44,473 nucleotides of DNA from Acidobacteriaceae bacterium UBA1307 (GTDB taxonomy: Bacteria; Acidobacteriota; Terriglobia; Terriglobales; Acidobacteriaceae): assembly GCA_002307235.1 (NCBI GenBank), contig DBTV01000023.1, forward strand, positions 1,357 to 45,829. Reading direction: 5' to 3'. Both the position numbers and the translations under genes were made by a program. Shown here one piece after another: positions 1-8,484 of this stretch (position 1 is its first letter; each line of letters starts with the position of its first letter). The notes under the pieces were generated by a model, which saw only the letters and a program-made list of their open reading frames with translations, had not been told where the DNA came from and made no database searches.

Positions 1-79
1 AACCCAAAGATTAAAATATCTTTACATCGATTACATTCTGGAATCATCATGTTTAGAAGGAATCTTTTTATTTGGTGAT

Positions 80-1612
80 GTCAGGTTCCTTGACACCACA
101 TTGAGAGACGGTGAGCAGACCCCGGGCGTAAGCCTGGAGCCCGAGAAAAAAGTTTGGATCGCTAAAAACCTGGACTTGCTGGGCGTCGACGTGATCGAGG
201 CCGGGTCGGCCATAACGTCCGAAGGCGAGCGTGCCGGTATCAAAGCGGTCGTTAAAGAGGGGCTGCGCGCCGAGATCTGCAGTTTTGCCCGATGCGTGAA
301 AAGCGACATCGACTATGCCCTCGAATGCGACGTGGACTCCATACACCTCGTAGTCCCCGTCTCGGACCTTCACATTAAGGAAAAGCTGAAGAAGGACCGC
401 GAGACCGTAAAGGACATGGCCGTCAAGATGGTCGAGTACGCCAAAAAGCACGGCCTGGTCGTCGAATTGTCAGGCGAGGACGCTTCGCGCGCCGATTTAG
501 ATTATCTGATCAGCGTCTATAACGCGGGCGTCGAAGCCGGCGCCGAAAGGCTGTGCTTCTGCGATACGGTAGGCGTGCTCAGGCCGGAGGACTCGTACGA
601 TATTTTCAGGCGACTGGCCGATGAGGTAAAGGCGCCCGTCAGTATCCATTGTCATGACGACTTCGGACTGGCGACGGCGAACACGATCGCCGCACTCAGT
701 GCCGGCGCGGCGCAGGCGCACGTGACCGTCAACGGCGTCGGAGAGCGCGCAGGCAATACGGCCCTGGAAGAAGTCGTGGTCGTGCTAAAGGCGTTGTATG
801 GCGTGAACACGCGCATACAGCTCGAGAGCCTGTATCCGACCTCTAAGCTGGTCAGCCGCCTCATGGGCATACCGGTGGCGCCTACTAAATCACTGGTGGG
901 CGATAACGCGTTCCGGCACGAGTCGGGCATACACACCCACGGGCTGATGGCGAACACGATGACCTACGAGCCCATCACGCCTGAGACGATCGGCCGCAAG
1001 CGCCAGATCGTGCTGGGGAAGCACACCGGCCGTGCGGGCGTGGAGCTCGCGCTACGGGACTTCGGCCTGAACGCGACGGGCGAGCAGCTCGAGCAGATCA
1101 CCGAGCGGATCAAGGACCTGGGCGACAAGGGCAAGCACGTCACGGACGCCGACCTCATGTCGGTCGCGGACAGCGTGCTGGGCATCAAGACGGAAGCGAG
1201 GATCAAATTGATCGACTGCACGGTCCTGGCGGGCAACCGGGCGACCCCGACCTCCTCCGTAAGGGTCACCATCGACGGCCGCGAGGTCATCGAGTCCGGC
1301 GTGGGCGTCGGCCCGGTGGACGCGGCGCTGAACGCGCTGCGCAAGGCCATCATGGGCGTCGCCGACATCAAGCTGGACGACTATCGGGTGGAAGCGATCA
1401 CCGGAGGCACGGACGCGCTTGTAGACGTCTGGGTAAAGATGTCCCGGGACGGCCGGGTCATCAGCGCCAGGGGCGCGGGCCCCGATATCATCATGGCATC
1501 GGTACAGGCGTTCGTCGAGGGGATGAACCGTCTCATACAGGAAAAGAACGGCATCTCGGCAAAGACTGCGCCTCACAAGCCCTCAAGCTCCGGGACACCG
1601 GTAAATAAGTAA
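80..1612 (+). CDS. (R)-citramalate synthase / 2-isopropylmalate synthase family protein (start uncertain)
   Basis: This enzyme condenses acetyl-CoA with a 2-oxo acid: pyruvate (citramalate, isoleucine route) or 2-oxoisovalerate (isopropylmalate, leucine route). The frame reads VRFLDTTLRDGEQTPGV at the N-terminus, which is the HMGL-like signature with its metal-binding Asp and catalytic Arg. HCHDDFG (metal-binding His pair) and NGVGERAGN follow in the TIM barrel, and the last ~120 residues fit a LeuA regulatory (allosteric dimer) domain. The residues after the signature resemble archaeal CimA closely. The first normal start codon in frame is TTG at 101, but that would remove the DTT signature. 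Upstream the frame stays open to the window edge without ATG, GTG or TTG, so 80 marks the first clearly homologous codon and is not a start. It lies just upstream of ilvBN. CimA and LeuA (or homocitrate synthase) cannot be separated by eye. Confidence 0.85.
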   Translation, partial: VRFLDTTLRDGEQTPGVSLEPEKKVWIAKNLDLLGVDVIEAGSAITSEGERAGIKAVVKEGLRAEICSFARCVKSDIDYALECDVDSIHLVVPVSDLHIKEKLKKDRETVKDMAVKMVEYAKKHGLVVELSGEDASRADLDYLISVYNAGVEAGAERLCFCDTVGVLRPEDSYDIFRRLADEVKAPVSIHCHDDFGLATANTIAALSAGAAQAHVTVNGVGERAGNTALEEVVVVLKALYGVNTRIQLESLYPTSKLVSRLMGIPVAPTKSLVGDNAFRHESGIHTHGLMANTMTYEPITPETIGRKRQIVLGKHTGRAGVELALRDFGLNATGEQLEQITERIKDLGDKGKHVTDADLMSVADSVLGIKTEARIKLIDCTVLAGNRATPTSSVRVTIDGREVIESGVGVGPVDAALNALRKAIMGVADIKLDDYRVEAITGGTDALVDVWVKMSRDGRVISARGAGPDIIMASVQAFVEGMNRLIQEKNGISAKTAPHKPSSSGTPVNK

Positions 1613-1709
1613 AAGGTGCCGGGTCTGTTATGAACAATAATGATAAACTATTAATAGGTACACTTTGTTACCTTTCAGCCACAATAAACCACGAACAGGA
1701 GGTCAGCAA
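1613..1709 (+). promoter_or_regulatory. AT-rich gap with possible archaeal promoter before ilvB
   Basis: The gap between the synthase and ilvB holds the A/T-rich run around 1630-1660 (AAACTATTAATAGG), which could act as an archaeal TATA element. A strong Shine-Dalgarno sequence AGGAGGT at 1697-1703 sits 6 bases before the GTG at 1710. ilvB may therefore have its own promoter. The TATA assignment is weak. Confidence 0.35.
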
Positions 1710-3410
1710 GTGAGTGCAGGTGCATCCAAGAAAATTCCCGGCGCGCGATCTTTGATCAAGTCCCTGGAATGCGAGGGCGTCGAAACGATTTTCGGCTACC
1801 CTGGCGGCCAGATTCTGCCGGTGTATGACGAGCTGTACGATTCCAGCATCCGTCACATACTGGTGAGGCACGAGCAAGCGGCAGCACACGCCGCAGACGG
1901 CTTTGCGAGGGCTACGGGGCGCGTAGGCGTATGCCTGGCGACCAGCGGCCCGGGGGCCACGAACTTAGTAACGGGCATCGCCACCGCTTACATGGACTCC
2001 ATTCCGATGGTAGCCATCACCGGCCAGGTGCCGACCGCGCTGATCGGCAACGACGCCTTCCAGGAAGCGGACATCACCGGCATTACTATTCCTATAACGA
2101 AGCAGAACTACCTGATCAAGGACGTAAAAGACCTGCCCCGCACCATAAAAGAGGCGTTCTTCATCGCCTCCACGGGTCGGCAGGGGCCGGTGCTTGTGGA
2201 CATACCCAAGGACGTGCAGTCAAATCTCGTCGAATTCTCATACCCGGACAAGATAGAGATGCGGAGCTATAAGCCGACATACTCCGGGCATCCCTTACAG
2301 ATAAAAAAGGCATGCGACCTGATCGAAAAAGCCGAGCGCCCGATCCTGTACGTAGGCGGAGGCGCGATCGCGGCAGGCGCGGCGGAGGAAGTCCTGCAGC
2401 TGGCCGAGATGGTCATGGCCCCGGTGACGACCACGCTCATGGGCAAGGGTGCGTTCCCCGAGAACCATCCGCTCTCGCTGGGCATGCTGGGCATGCACGG
2501 CACGCGATACGCGAACTACGCGATCATCGACTCGGACCTGATCATAGCGGTCGGGGCCAGGTTCGACGACCGCGTCACGGGTAAGATCGACAGCTTCGCA
2601 CCGAATGCGAAGGTCATCCACATCGACGTGGACCCGGCGGAACTGGGCAAGAACGTCCGGGTGGACGTGCCCATCGTGGGCGACGCGAAATCGACCCTGA
2701 AGAAGATCATCACCACGCTCAAGGTGAAGCTCCCTAAGACGGCGGAGTGGAACCGCAAGATCGATGCGTGGAAGAGGGAGTACCCGCTCGAGTACGAGCC
2801 GGAATGCAGCGAGCTGAAGCCGCAGTGCATCATCCAGCAGCTTAACTCGCTGGTCAAGGACGGCATCTTCGTGACCGAGGTCGGCCAGCACCAGATGTGG
2901 GCGGCCCACTACCTCCAGACCCTGAAGCCGCGCACCTTCATCACCTCGGGCGGCCTGGGCACCATGGGCTACGGCTTCCCCGCGGCCATCGGCGCCAAGG
3001 TCGGCTGCCCCGACAGGAGCGTCTGGGACATCGCCGGCGACGGCAGCATCCAGATGAACATCCAGGAGCTGGCGACCGCGATGGAGAACGACATCCCGGT
3101 CAAGGTGGCCATCCTCAATAACCGGTACCTGGGCATGGTCAGGCAGTGGCAGGAACTGTTCTACAATAAGCGCTACTCGTACACGAACATGAAGGGCCAG
3201 CCGGACTTCGTCAAGGTGGCGGAAGCCTATGGCGCGGACGGCATCCTGGTCGAGCGCCCGGCGGACGTCAGGGACGCCATCCTGAGCGCGCAGAAGAGCG
3301 ATAAGCCGGTGTTCATCGACTTCAGGACCGCCAGGGAAGAAAACGTATTCCCCATGGTCCCCGCCGGCGCGGCCATCAACGAGTTCGTGAACCAGAGGAG
3401 GATGAAATAA
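1710..3410 (+). CDS. ilvB: Acetolactate synthase, large (catalytic) subunit
   Basis: Thiamine-diphosphate enzyme that joins two pyruvates into acetolactate, or pyruvate with 2-oxobutyrate, as the first common step to valine, leucine and isoleucine. The 566-residue product has the usual three domains. The N-terminal PYR domain carries RHEQAAAHAADG with the catalytic Glu and the SGPGATNL loop. The C-terminal PP domain carries GDGSIQMN...NNRYLGMVRQWQ, the ThDP/Mg-binding motif. GTG at 1710 is chosen because AGGAGGT precedes it by 6 bases; a TTG at 1665 would only add residues unlike the family. The stop overlaps the ilvN start by one base (TAATG), so the two subunits are probably translationally coupled. 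Codon use is archaeal in style, with frequent ATA. Confidence 0.97.
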   Translation: MSAGASKKIPGARSLIKSLECEGVETIFGYPGGQILPVYDELYDSSIRHILVRHEQAAAHAADGFARATGRVGVCLATSGPGATNLVTGIATAYMDSIPMVAITGQVPTALIGNDAFQEADITGITIPITKQNYLIKDVKDLPRTIKEAFFIASTGRQGPVLVDIPKDVQSNLVEFSYPDKIEMRSYKPTYSGHPLQIKKACDLIEKAERPILYVGGGAIAAGAAEEVLQLAEMVMAPVTTTLMGKGAFPENHPLSLGMLGMHGTRYANYAIIDSDLIIAVGARFDDRVTGKIDSFAPNAKVIHIDVDPAELGKNVRVDVPIVGDAKSTLKKIITTLKVKLPKTAEWNRKIDAWKREYPLEYEPECSELKPQCIIQQLNSLVKDGIFVTEVGQHQMWAAHYLQTLKPRTFITSGGLGTMGYGFPAAIGAKVGCPDRSVWDIAGDGSIQMNIQELATAMENDIPVKVAILNNRYLGMVRQWQELFYNKRYSYTNMKGQPDFVKVAEAYGADGILVERPADVRDAILSAQKSDKPVFIDFRTAREENVFPMVPAGAAINEFVNQRRMK

Positions 3411-3931
3411 TGTCGAGCGGAAACGGTACCGAAAAGGCCCACACGCTATCCGTGCTCGTGGCCAACAAGCCCGGCGTGCTCACGCACGTCTCCAGCCTGT
3501 TCAGCCGGCGCGGCTATAACATCGACAGCCTCACGGTCGGCGTGACCGAGAACCAGGACATTTCGCGGATGACCATCGTGGCGCACGGCGACGAGCACGT
3601 CATCGAGCAGGTCACCAAGCAGCTGAATAAATTGATCGACATCATCAAGGTGGTCGAGATCGCGCCCCACGAGTCCGTCGACCGCGAGCTGGCCCTGATC
3701 AAAGTATCGGCCGACTCGAACAGCAGGTCCGAGATCATCCAGATCGTCGACATCTTCCGCGCCAAGGTCATCGACGTGAGCGCCAAGAGCGTGGTCATCG
3801 AGATCACCGGCAGCACGGACAAGATCGACGCGCTCGAGGAACTCATGAGGCCGTTCGGCATCAAGGAAATGGTCCGGACCGGCAAGGTGGCGCTCGTACG
3901 CGGCGGCAGGCTCACGCAGTTCGACAAATAA
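3410..3931 (+). CDS. ilvN: Acetolactate synthase, small (regulatory) subunit
   Basis: Regulatory partner of IlvB; in this family the small subunit activates the catalytic subunit and gives feedback inhibition by valine or other branched-chain amino acids. The 173-residue length is typical of the IlvH/IlvN type. The N-terminal ACT domain (about residues 9-85) contains HTLSVLVANKPGVLTHVSSL and the RGYNIDSLTVG segment; the C-terminal ALS_ss domain includes MRPFGIKEMVRTGKVALVR, which matches the family's usual ending. AGGAGG lies a few bases before the ATG, inside the end of ilvB. In many methanogens ilvC follows this gene, but here the next 170 bases are AT-rich non-coding DNA and then a protein kinase. 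Confidence 0.96.
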   Translation: MSSGNGTEKAHTLSVLVANKPGVLTHVSSLFSRRGYNIDSLTVGVTENQDISRMTIVAHGDEHVIEQVTKQLNKLIDIIKVVEIAPHESVDRELALIKVSADSNSRSEIIQIVDIFRAKVIDVSAKSVVIEITGSTDKIDALEELMRPFGIKEMVRTGKVALVRGGRLTQFDK

Positions 3932-4102
3932 CAAAATTATCGTTTTTTCATTTTTTTAATAATTATTTTTTATTGTCGCTTTTTGTATAAGTCCTTAAAT
4001 AGTAACGTTTTTATTCTGTTGCTGGTATACACATTTATTGAAATTTTAATTTGATAAGTTTCATGTGCGCATTGTGGTGGTGCGTAGCGGAGATGGGGGG
4101 AA
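3932..4102 (+). promoter_or_regulatory. AT-rich terminator/promoter region between ilvN and the kinase
   Basis: Immediately after ilvN are several T-runs (about 3944-3990), the usual form of archaeal transcription termination. At 3994-4002 is CTTAAATAG, close to an archaeal TATA box; with the normal 25-base spacing, transcription would start near 4025 and leave a leader of about 75 bases before the kinase GTG. No open frame or RNA fold was recognised. The sharp drop in GC relative to the neighbouring genes is typical of promoters in this kind of archaeon. Confidence 0.5.
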
Positions 4103-5968
4103 GTGTGGGATACCACTGGCAAGGTCGAGGGCAATTTTAAAGGCTCGTGTAAGCGGAGTGTTACGGCGATAAGCTTACGCTCCGGAGCTACGGCAAAGAT
4201 CAAGGCCGGCCACCTGATAGGCGGCCAGTACGAGGTCTACCGCGTGATCGGGGGCGAGGGCAAAAGCGGCATGGGCGTCGTCTATGTCTGCTATGACCAT
4301 GAGGCCAGGGAGATCTGTGCGCTCAAGACTTTTCAGGACAAGTATCTCGACTCCCGATCGGTAAAGGACGGCTTCAAGCGCGAGGTGCTGGCGTGGGTAC
4401 AGCTGGACTGGCACCCATACATCGTGCGCGCCATAGGCGTGAAAGAGCTGGACTACAGGCTGTTTATCGTGCTGGAGTACGTGGCGCCGGACGAGTCCGG
4501 AAGGAACACGCTTACGCAGTATTTGAAAACGCCCATCGCGCTCTCTCAGGCACTGGAATGGTCCATCCAGTGCTGCCTCGGCATGGAATATGCTGCCTCA
4601 AGGGGCGTGACGCCGCACCGGGACATCAAGCCGGATAACCTGATGATCGCCAGGGACGGCACGCTGAAGATCACCGATTTTGGCCTCGCGAAGCTCTGGG
4701 ACGGCACCACGATAGAAAAAGCCCTGGCCATCGAGAGCCGGCACGACGCGAGTTTCCTGCATTCCATACAAAATAAGTCCGTCGTGGGAACGACACCCTA
4801 TGCTGCGCCGGAACAATTCGAAGGGCAGAGCGACATCCGGAGCGACATATACAGCTTCGGCGTCGTCATGTTCCAGATGGCCAATACGGGCAAGCTCCCG
4901 TTCGATTGCCACAATTCTAAAGAGTACCATGAGGCGCATAAGAACAGGCCCGTGCCGAAACTAAGATCACGGCTTTATCCGATGATCAGCCGGTGCATGC
5001 AGAAAAAGCCCGCCGACAGGTATGCGGATTTCGGAGAGCTGCGGCACGATCTTGAAAAGCTGTACCGGTCGCTGACCCGGGCAGAGCCGCCTTCGCCGCC
5101 TTCGAAGCTCGAGATGGGGGCCTGGGAATATAACAATAAGGGCCTGTCACTCTATAACGTCGGCCTGGTGGACGATGCGATACGCGAGTACCGTAAAGCG
5201 CTGCGCATTAAGCCTGGCCTGGCCATCGTCCACAATAACCTCGGGATCGCGCTGAGCGACAAGGGCATCAACGCAGGCGCTATGCGCGAATACAAAGAAG
5301 CGCTGCGCCTCGACCCGTCCCTGGCGATCGCCCACAACAACCTCGGGACCGCCCTCAAGGCTTCCGGGGCCATGGACGAGGCCATCTTCGAATACGGTGA
5401 GGCGCTGCGGCTGAACCCGTCCTATGCGGAAGCATATAACAACCTCGGCCTCGCCCGCATCGCCACCGGCGACCTGGACGGCGCCATGAGCGAGTATTCC
5501 GAGGCCATGAGGCTGAGGCCCGACTTCGCCGAGGCGCATAATAACTTCGGCATCCTGCTTGCCCGCAAGGGGCTTTGGGATGAAGCGATCACTGAGTATC
5601 AGGCAGCGGTACGCCTTAAGCCGGATATGGCGGTCGCGCACAACAACCTGGCGACGGCGTTCAGGGCCCGCGGGAAGCTCGACCAGGCGGTCAGGGAATA
5701 TGAAAAAGCTCTCGAGCTTGACCCGGGATATGCCAGGGCCCATAACAACCTGGGCCTCGCCCTTTTCATGAAAGGCCAGACGGATGAGGCGATCAAAGAG
5801 TATCTCGAAGCGCTTCGCATAGACGAGGACCTTTTCTCCGCATACAAGAACCTCGCGGACGCGCTCTACGAGTCAGGCAGGTTCAACGAGGCGGTCGAGA
5901 CATACCAGGAGATAATCAGACACAAGCCGCTTGCCGACCGGGATCCGGAGGGAAGCACCCGTGGCTGA
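4103..5968 (+). CDS. Eukaryotic-like (Hanks) serine/threonine protein kinase fused to eight TPR repeats
   Basis: A 621-residue cytoplasmic protein with no membrane segment. Residues ~38-320 form a kinase domain: a glycine-rich loop of modified form (GGEGKSGMGVVY), the ATP-binding Lys75 in ALK, the catalytic loop HRDIKPDN with Asp174, the metal-binding DFG at 192-194, and AAPEQF in the activation segment. All key catalytic residues are present, so an active kinase is likely. From about residue 341 to 612 eight consecutive 34-residue tetratricopeptide repeats follow, most beginning AHNNLG or similar and ending ALRLxP, a probable docking surface for partners. GTG 4103 is the only reasonable start; its ribosome site (G-run just upstream) is poor. 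The stop overlaps the start of the Hsp100 gene by 8 bases, so the two products are probably made together. Substrates are unknown. Confidence 0.93.
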   Translation: MWDTTGKVEGNFKGSCKRSVTAISLRSGATAKIKAGHLIGGQYEVYRVIGGEGKSGMGVVYVCYDHEAREICALKTFQDKYLDSRSVKDGFKREVLAWVQLDWHPYIVRAIGVKELDYRLFIVLEYVAPDESGRNTLTQYLKTPIALSQALEWSIQCCLGMEYAASRGVTPHRDIKPDNLMIARDGTLKITDFGLAKLWDGTTIEKALAIESRHDASFLHSIQNKSVVGTTPYAAPEQFEGQSDIRSDIYSFGVVMFQMANTGKLPFDCHNSKEYHEAHKNRPVPKLRSRLYPMISRCMQKKPADRYADFGELRHDLEKLYRSLTRAEPPSPPSKLEMGAWEYNNKGLSLYNVGLVDDAIREYRKALRIKPGLAIVHNNLGIALSDKGINAGAMREYKEALRLDPSLAIAHNNLGTALKASGAMDEAIFEYGEALRLNPSYAEAYNNLGLARIATGDLDGAMSEYSEAMRLRPDFAEAHNNFGILLARKGLWDEAITEYQAAVRLKPDMAVAHNNLATAFRARGKLDQAVREYEKALELDPGYARAHNNLGLALFMKGQTDEAIKEYLEALRIDEDLFSAYKNLADALYESGRFNEAVETYQEIIRHKPLADRDPEGSTRG

Positions 5969-8381
5969 CATGCACATCACCGATGGCGCCTCGAAGGCAT
6001 GGGACGTGGCCGTGGAAGAGGCTGCCCGGTCCAGGTACCACCATGTGGAGAAGGAGCATCTCATGATAGGGCTGCTGAGCCTGGAAAAGAAACTGGGCAT
6101 GTCCGAAGTGGGAAACGATGCCAGGCTGGCGATGCGCGCCGAGAACGGCGCTGTGGAGAATGTCCTGTACGGGGCGCTTGAAGGCCACGAAGTGGCGGTG
6201 GCGCGGCTACGCCGCAGGATCCGTCAGGGGCTGGGGCAGGGCACCGAAGAGCCCGAGGAAGTGATACACCGGAGCGAATCCTGTAAGCGGATATTCGACC
6301 GCGCGCTGGAGCTTTCAACCCATAAAAAAGAGGTCTCCTGCATACACCTGCTAGCAGCCGTCCTGGAGGACCCGGGCCCCGCCATCGAGCGGGCGCTGGC
6401 GGACGAGGGGATCAGGGTCAAGGACATGATCGAGCCGGCGATGGCCTGGGTCGCCCTGGCGGAAAGCGGGAGCGGCTGGACTGCCATGATGGAAGACGGC
6501 GACCGATCCGAAGGCATACGATCTCTCCTTAACTCCTGGCTGGATAAAAACGGCAACCAGGACACCAGGCCGGACTTGCATGAGGACGCTAAGAGCTACC
6601 TGGAAACATATGGCCGTGACCTGACCCGGGAGGCGCTGGAGGGCAGGCTGGGGCCGTTCGCAGGCCGCAGGCGGGAGCTGCTACAACTAATTCGGATATT
6701 CGGGAGGCAAACGAAGAATAACCCGGTACTGGTGGGCGAAGCCGGCGTCGGCAAGACCGCGATAGTGGAAGCGCTGGCCATGCGCACAGCCCATGGCAAG
6801 GACCCCCAGATGCTGGGCGGCTATCACATCATAGAGCTGAGCATGGGGACGCTGCTGGCTAACACCCGATACAGGGGCGAGTTCGAGGAGCGGCTCACGA
6901 AGATCATCGAGGAGGCGCAGGCCCGCTCCGATATCATTCTTTTTATCGATGAGATACACGCGATCGTCGGCTCGGGAAAGAGCGACAGCTCGGGCATGGA
7001 CGCGGCGAGCATCCTGAAGCCTTCCCTGGCACGCGGCCTGCGGTGTATCGGCGCAACGACGCTGGCGGAGTACCGGCGTCATATAGAGGCGGATCCCGCG
7101 CTCGAGCGGCGCTTCGAGAAAGTGTTCGTGAGCGAGCCGGGACGCGACGACGCGATGCTCATGCTACAGGCGCTCCTGCCGAAGCTCGAGCAGCACCACG
7201 GCGTGCATATCGGGGAATCCTCCCTGGCAGCCGCCATCGATCTTTCGATACGGTTCGACGCCGACCACCAGCTGCCGGACAAGGCCATCGATCTTTTGGA
7301 CAGGGCATGTGCAGGCGCCCGTATCCCATCGCTGAGCCTGAGCGGCTATGGTAATGAAAAGCGGGAGGTGGACGAAAGGGACATAGCAGCCGCTCTTTCC
7401 GATAAGACCGGCATACCGCTCGAGATCATCTCCTCGAATCGATCGATGCCCCGGTCCAGGCTGCTGGAGATGGAGCCTTTCCTGAAAAAGAAGCTGATAG
7501 GCCAGGACGATGCCATCGGTCACGTGTGCCAGCGGCTGCAGATCGCGTACGCCGGCCTCGGCAAGCGGTCGGGGACGATCGCCGTGCTCATGTTCGCCGG
7601 CCCGGGCGGCGTCGGCAAGACGGAGCTCGCCCGGTCCGTCACGGAGTTCCTGTTCGGCAGCGCCGCCGAGATCATACGCTTCGACATGTCCGAGTACATG
7701 GAAGAGCAAAGCATATCCAGGCTGATCGGCTCGCCGCCGGGCTACGTGGGCCATGAGGAGGAAGGCCAGCTTTCAGGCAGGCTTCGCTCGAAGCCATATG
7801 CGGTCGTGCTCTTCGACGAGGTGGAAAAGGCGCATCCAAAAGTGCTGGACTTATTCTTACAGCTGTTCGACGAAGGGCGGATCACCGACTCAAAAGGAAG
7901 GACCGCAGACGCTTCTAACGCGATATTCATCATGACCTCCAACATGCAGCCGCAGGGCTTAAATTACGGGGACGTGGAGTCTGGCGCCTTGAAAAAAGCC
8001 ATGCGAGGCCAGCTTAAAAAACCCATTACGGACGGCGGCATGACCTTCAGGCCGGAGCTGTTGAACCGGGTGGACGACCTGATCATATTCCGGTCGCTGG
8101 ACGAGGACGATGTTCGCGCGATCCTGAAACGCATGATGGCCGACGTGTTCCTGGACCTGGAGCGACAGCAGGGGATCGAGTTATCCTGTTCAGGCGAGGC
8201 GGAATCGTTCCTCGCGCATATGGGGTACAGCCCCGAGCGCGGCGTCCGGGAGCTTCGGCGGACCGTCGATATATTCATAAAAGCCCCGCTGAGCAAGCTC
8301 ATCCTCACGGGCGAGCTGATGAAATACAAGCGGTGGCAGGCCGTATATGAAAACGACCGGATCAGGATAGTGCATTCTTAA
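5961..8381 (+). CDS. Hsp100/Clp family ATPase with two AAA+ modules (ClpA/ClpC-like, no middle domain)
   Basis: Hsp100 proteins unfold or disaggregate proteins using ATP. The 806-residue product has an N-terminal Clp repeat domain (residues ~1-160), then AAA+ module 1 with Walker A GEAGVGKT (259-266) and Walker B ILFIDEIHA, and module 2 with Walker A GPGGVGKT (547-554), Walker B VVLFDEVEKAHP and a C-terminal ClpB-D2-small-like domain. Only a short linker separates the modules, so the coiled-coil middle domain of ClpB/ClpC is missing, as in ClpA. In the region where ClpA/ClpC carry the IGF/IGL loop that grips ClpP, this protein reads QGLNYGD, so partnership with a peptidase is uncertain; no clpP is present. 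GTG at 5961 is supported by GGAGGG at 5946-5951 and by homology starting directly after it. It overlaps the upstream kinase by 8 bases. Confidence 0.93.
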   Translation: MADMHITDGASKAWDVAVEEAARSRYHHVEKEHLMIGLLSLEKKLGMSEVGNDARLAMRAENGAVENVLYGALEGHEVAVARLRRRIRQGLGQGTEEPEEVIHRSESCKRIFDRALELSTHKKEVSCIHLLAAVLEDPGPAIERALADEGIRVKDMIEPAMAWVALAESGSGWTAMMEDGDRSEGIRSLLNSWLDKNGNQDTRPDLHEDAKSYLETYGRDLTREALEGRLGPFAGRRRELLQLIRIFGRQTKNNPVLVGEAGVGKTAIVEALAMRTAHGKDPQMLGGYHIIELSMGTLLANTRYRGEFEERLTKIIEEAQARSDIILFIDEIHAIVGSGKSDSSGMDAASILKPSLARGLRCIGATTLAEYRRHIEADPALERRFEKVFVSEPGRDDAMLMLQALLPKLEQHHGVHIGESSLAAAIDLSIRFDADHQLPDKAIDLLDRACAGARIPSLSLSGYGNEKREVDERDIAAALSDKTGIPLEIISSNRSMPRSRLLEMEPFLKKKLIGQDDAIGHVCQRLQIAYAGLGKRSGTIAVLMFAGPGGVGKTELARSVTEFLFGSAAEIIRFDMSEYMEEQSISRLIGSPPGYVGHEEEGQLSGRLRSKPYAVVLFDEVEKAHPKVLDLFLQLFDEGRITDSKGRTADASNAIFIMTSNMQPQGLNYGDVESGALKKAMRGQLKKPITDGGMTFRPELLNRVDDLIIFRSLDEDDVRAILKRMMADVFLDLERQQGIELSCSGEAESFLAHMGYSPERGVRELRRTVDIFIKAPLSKLILTGELMKYKRWQAVYENDRIRIVHS

Positions 8382-8437
8382 ACTTCGCGTTCCCCGTGTC
8401 ATTGTGTTGAAACCGCGAACTTCGAGAACTTAGTGAG

Positions 8438-8446
8438 CTTTATATG
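8438..8446 (+). promoter_or_regulatory. Archaeal TATA box upstream of the M29 aminopeptidase
   Basis: CTTTATATG matches the archaeal TATA consensus and sits about 40 bases before the ATG at 8485. With the usual 25-base spacing the transcript would start near 8468, giving a very short leader, as is common in archaea. Confidence 0.6.
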
Positions 8447-8484
8447 ACACACTTTATTCTTTATGCCGTGCATATGACTTCATC

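Noticed and set aside
4393..4638. Additional gene inside the kinase
   Set aside because: Alternative frame within a clearly coding kinase domain.
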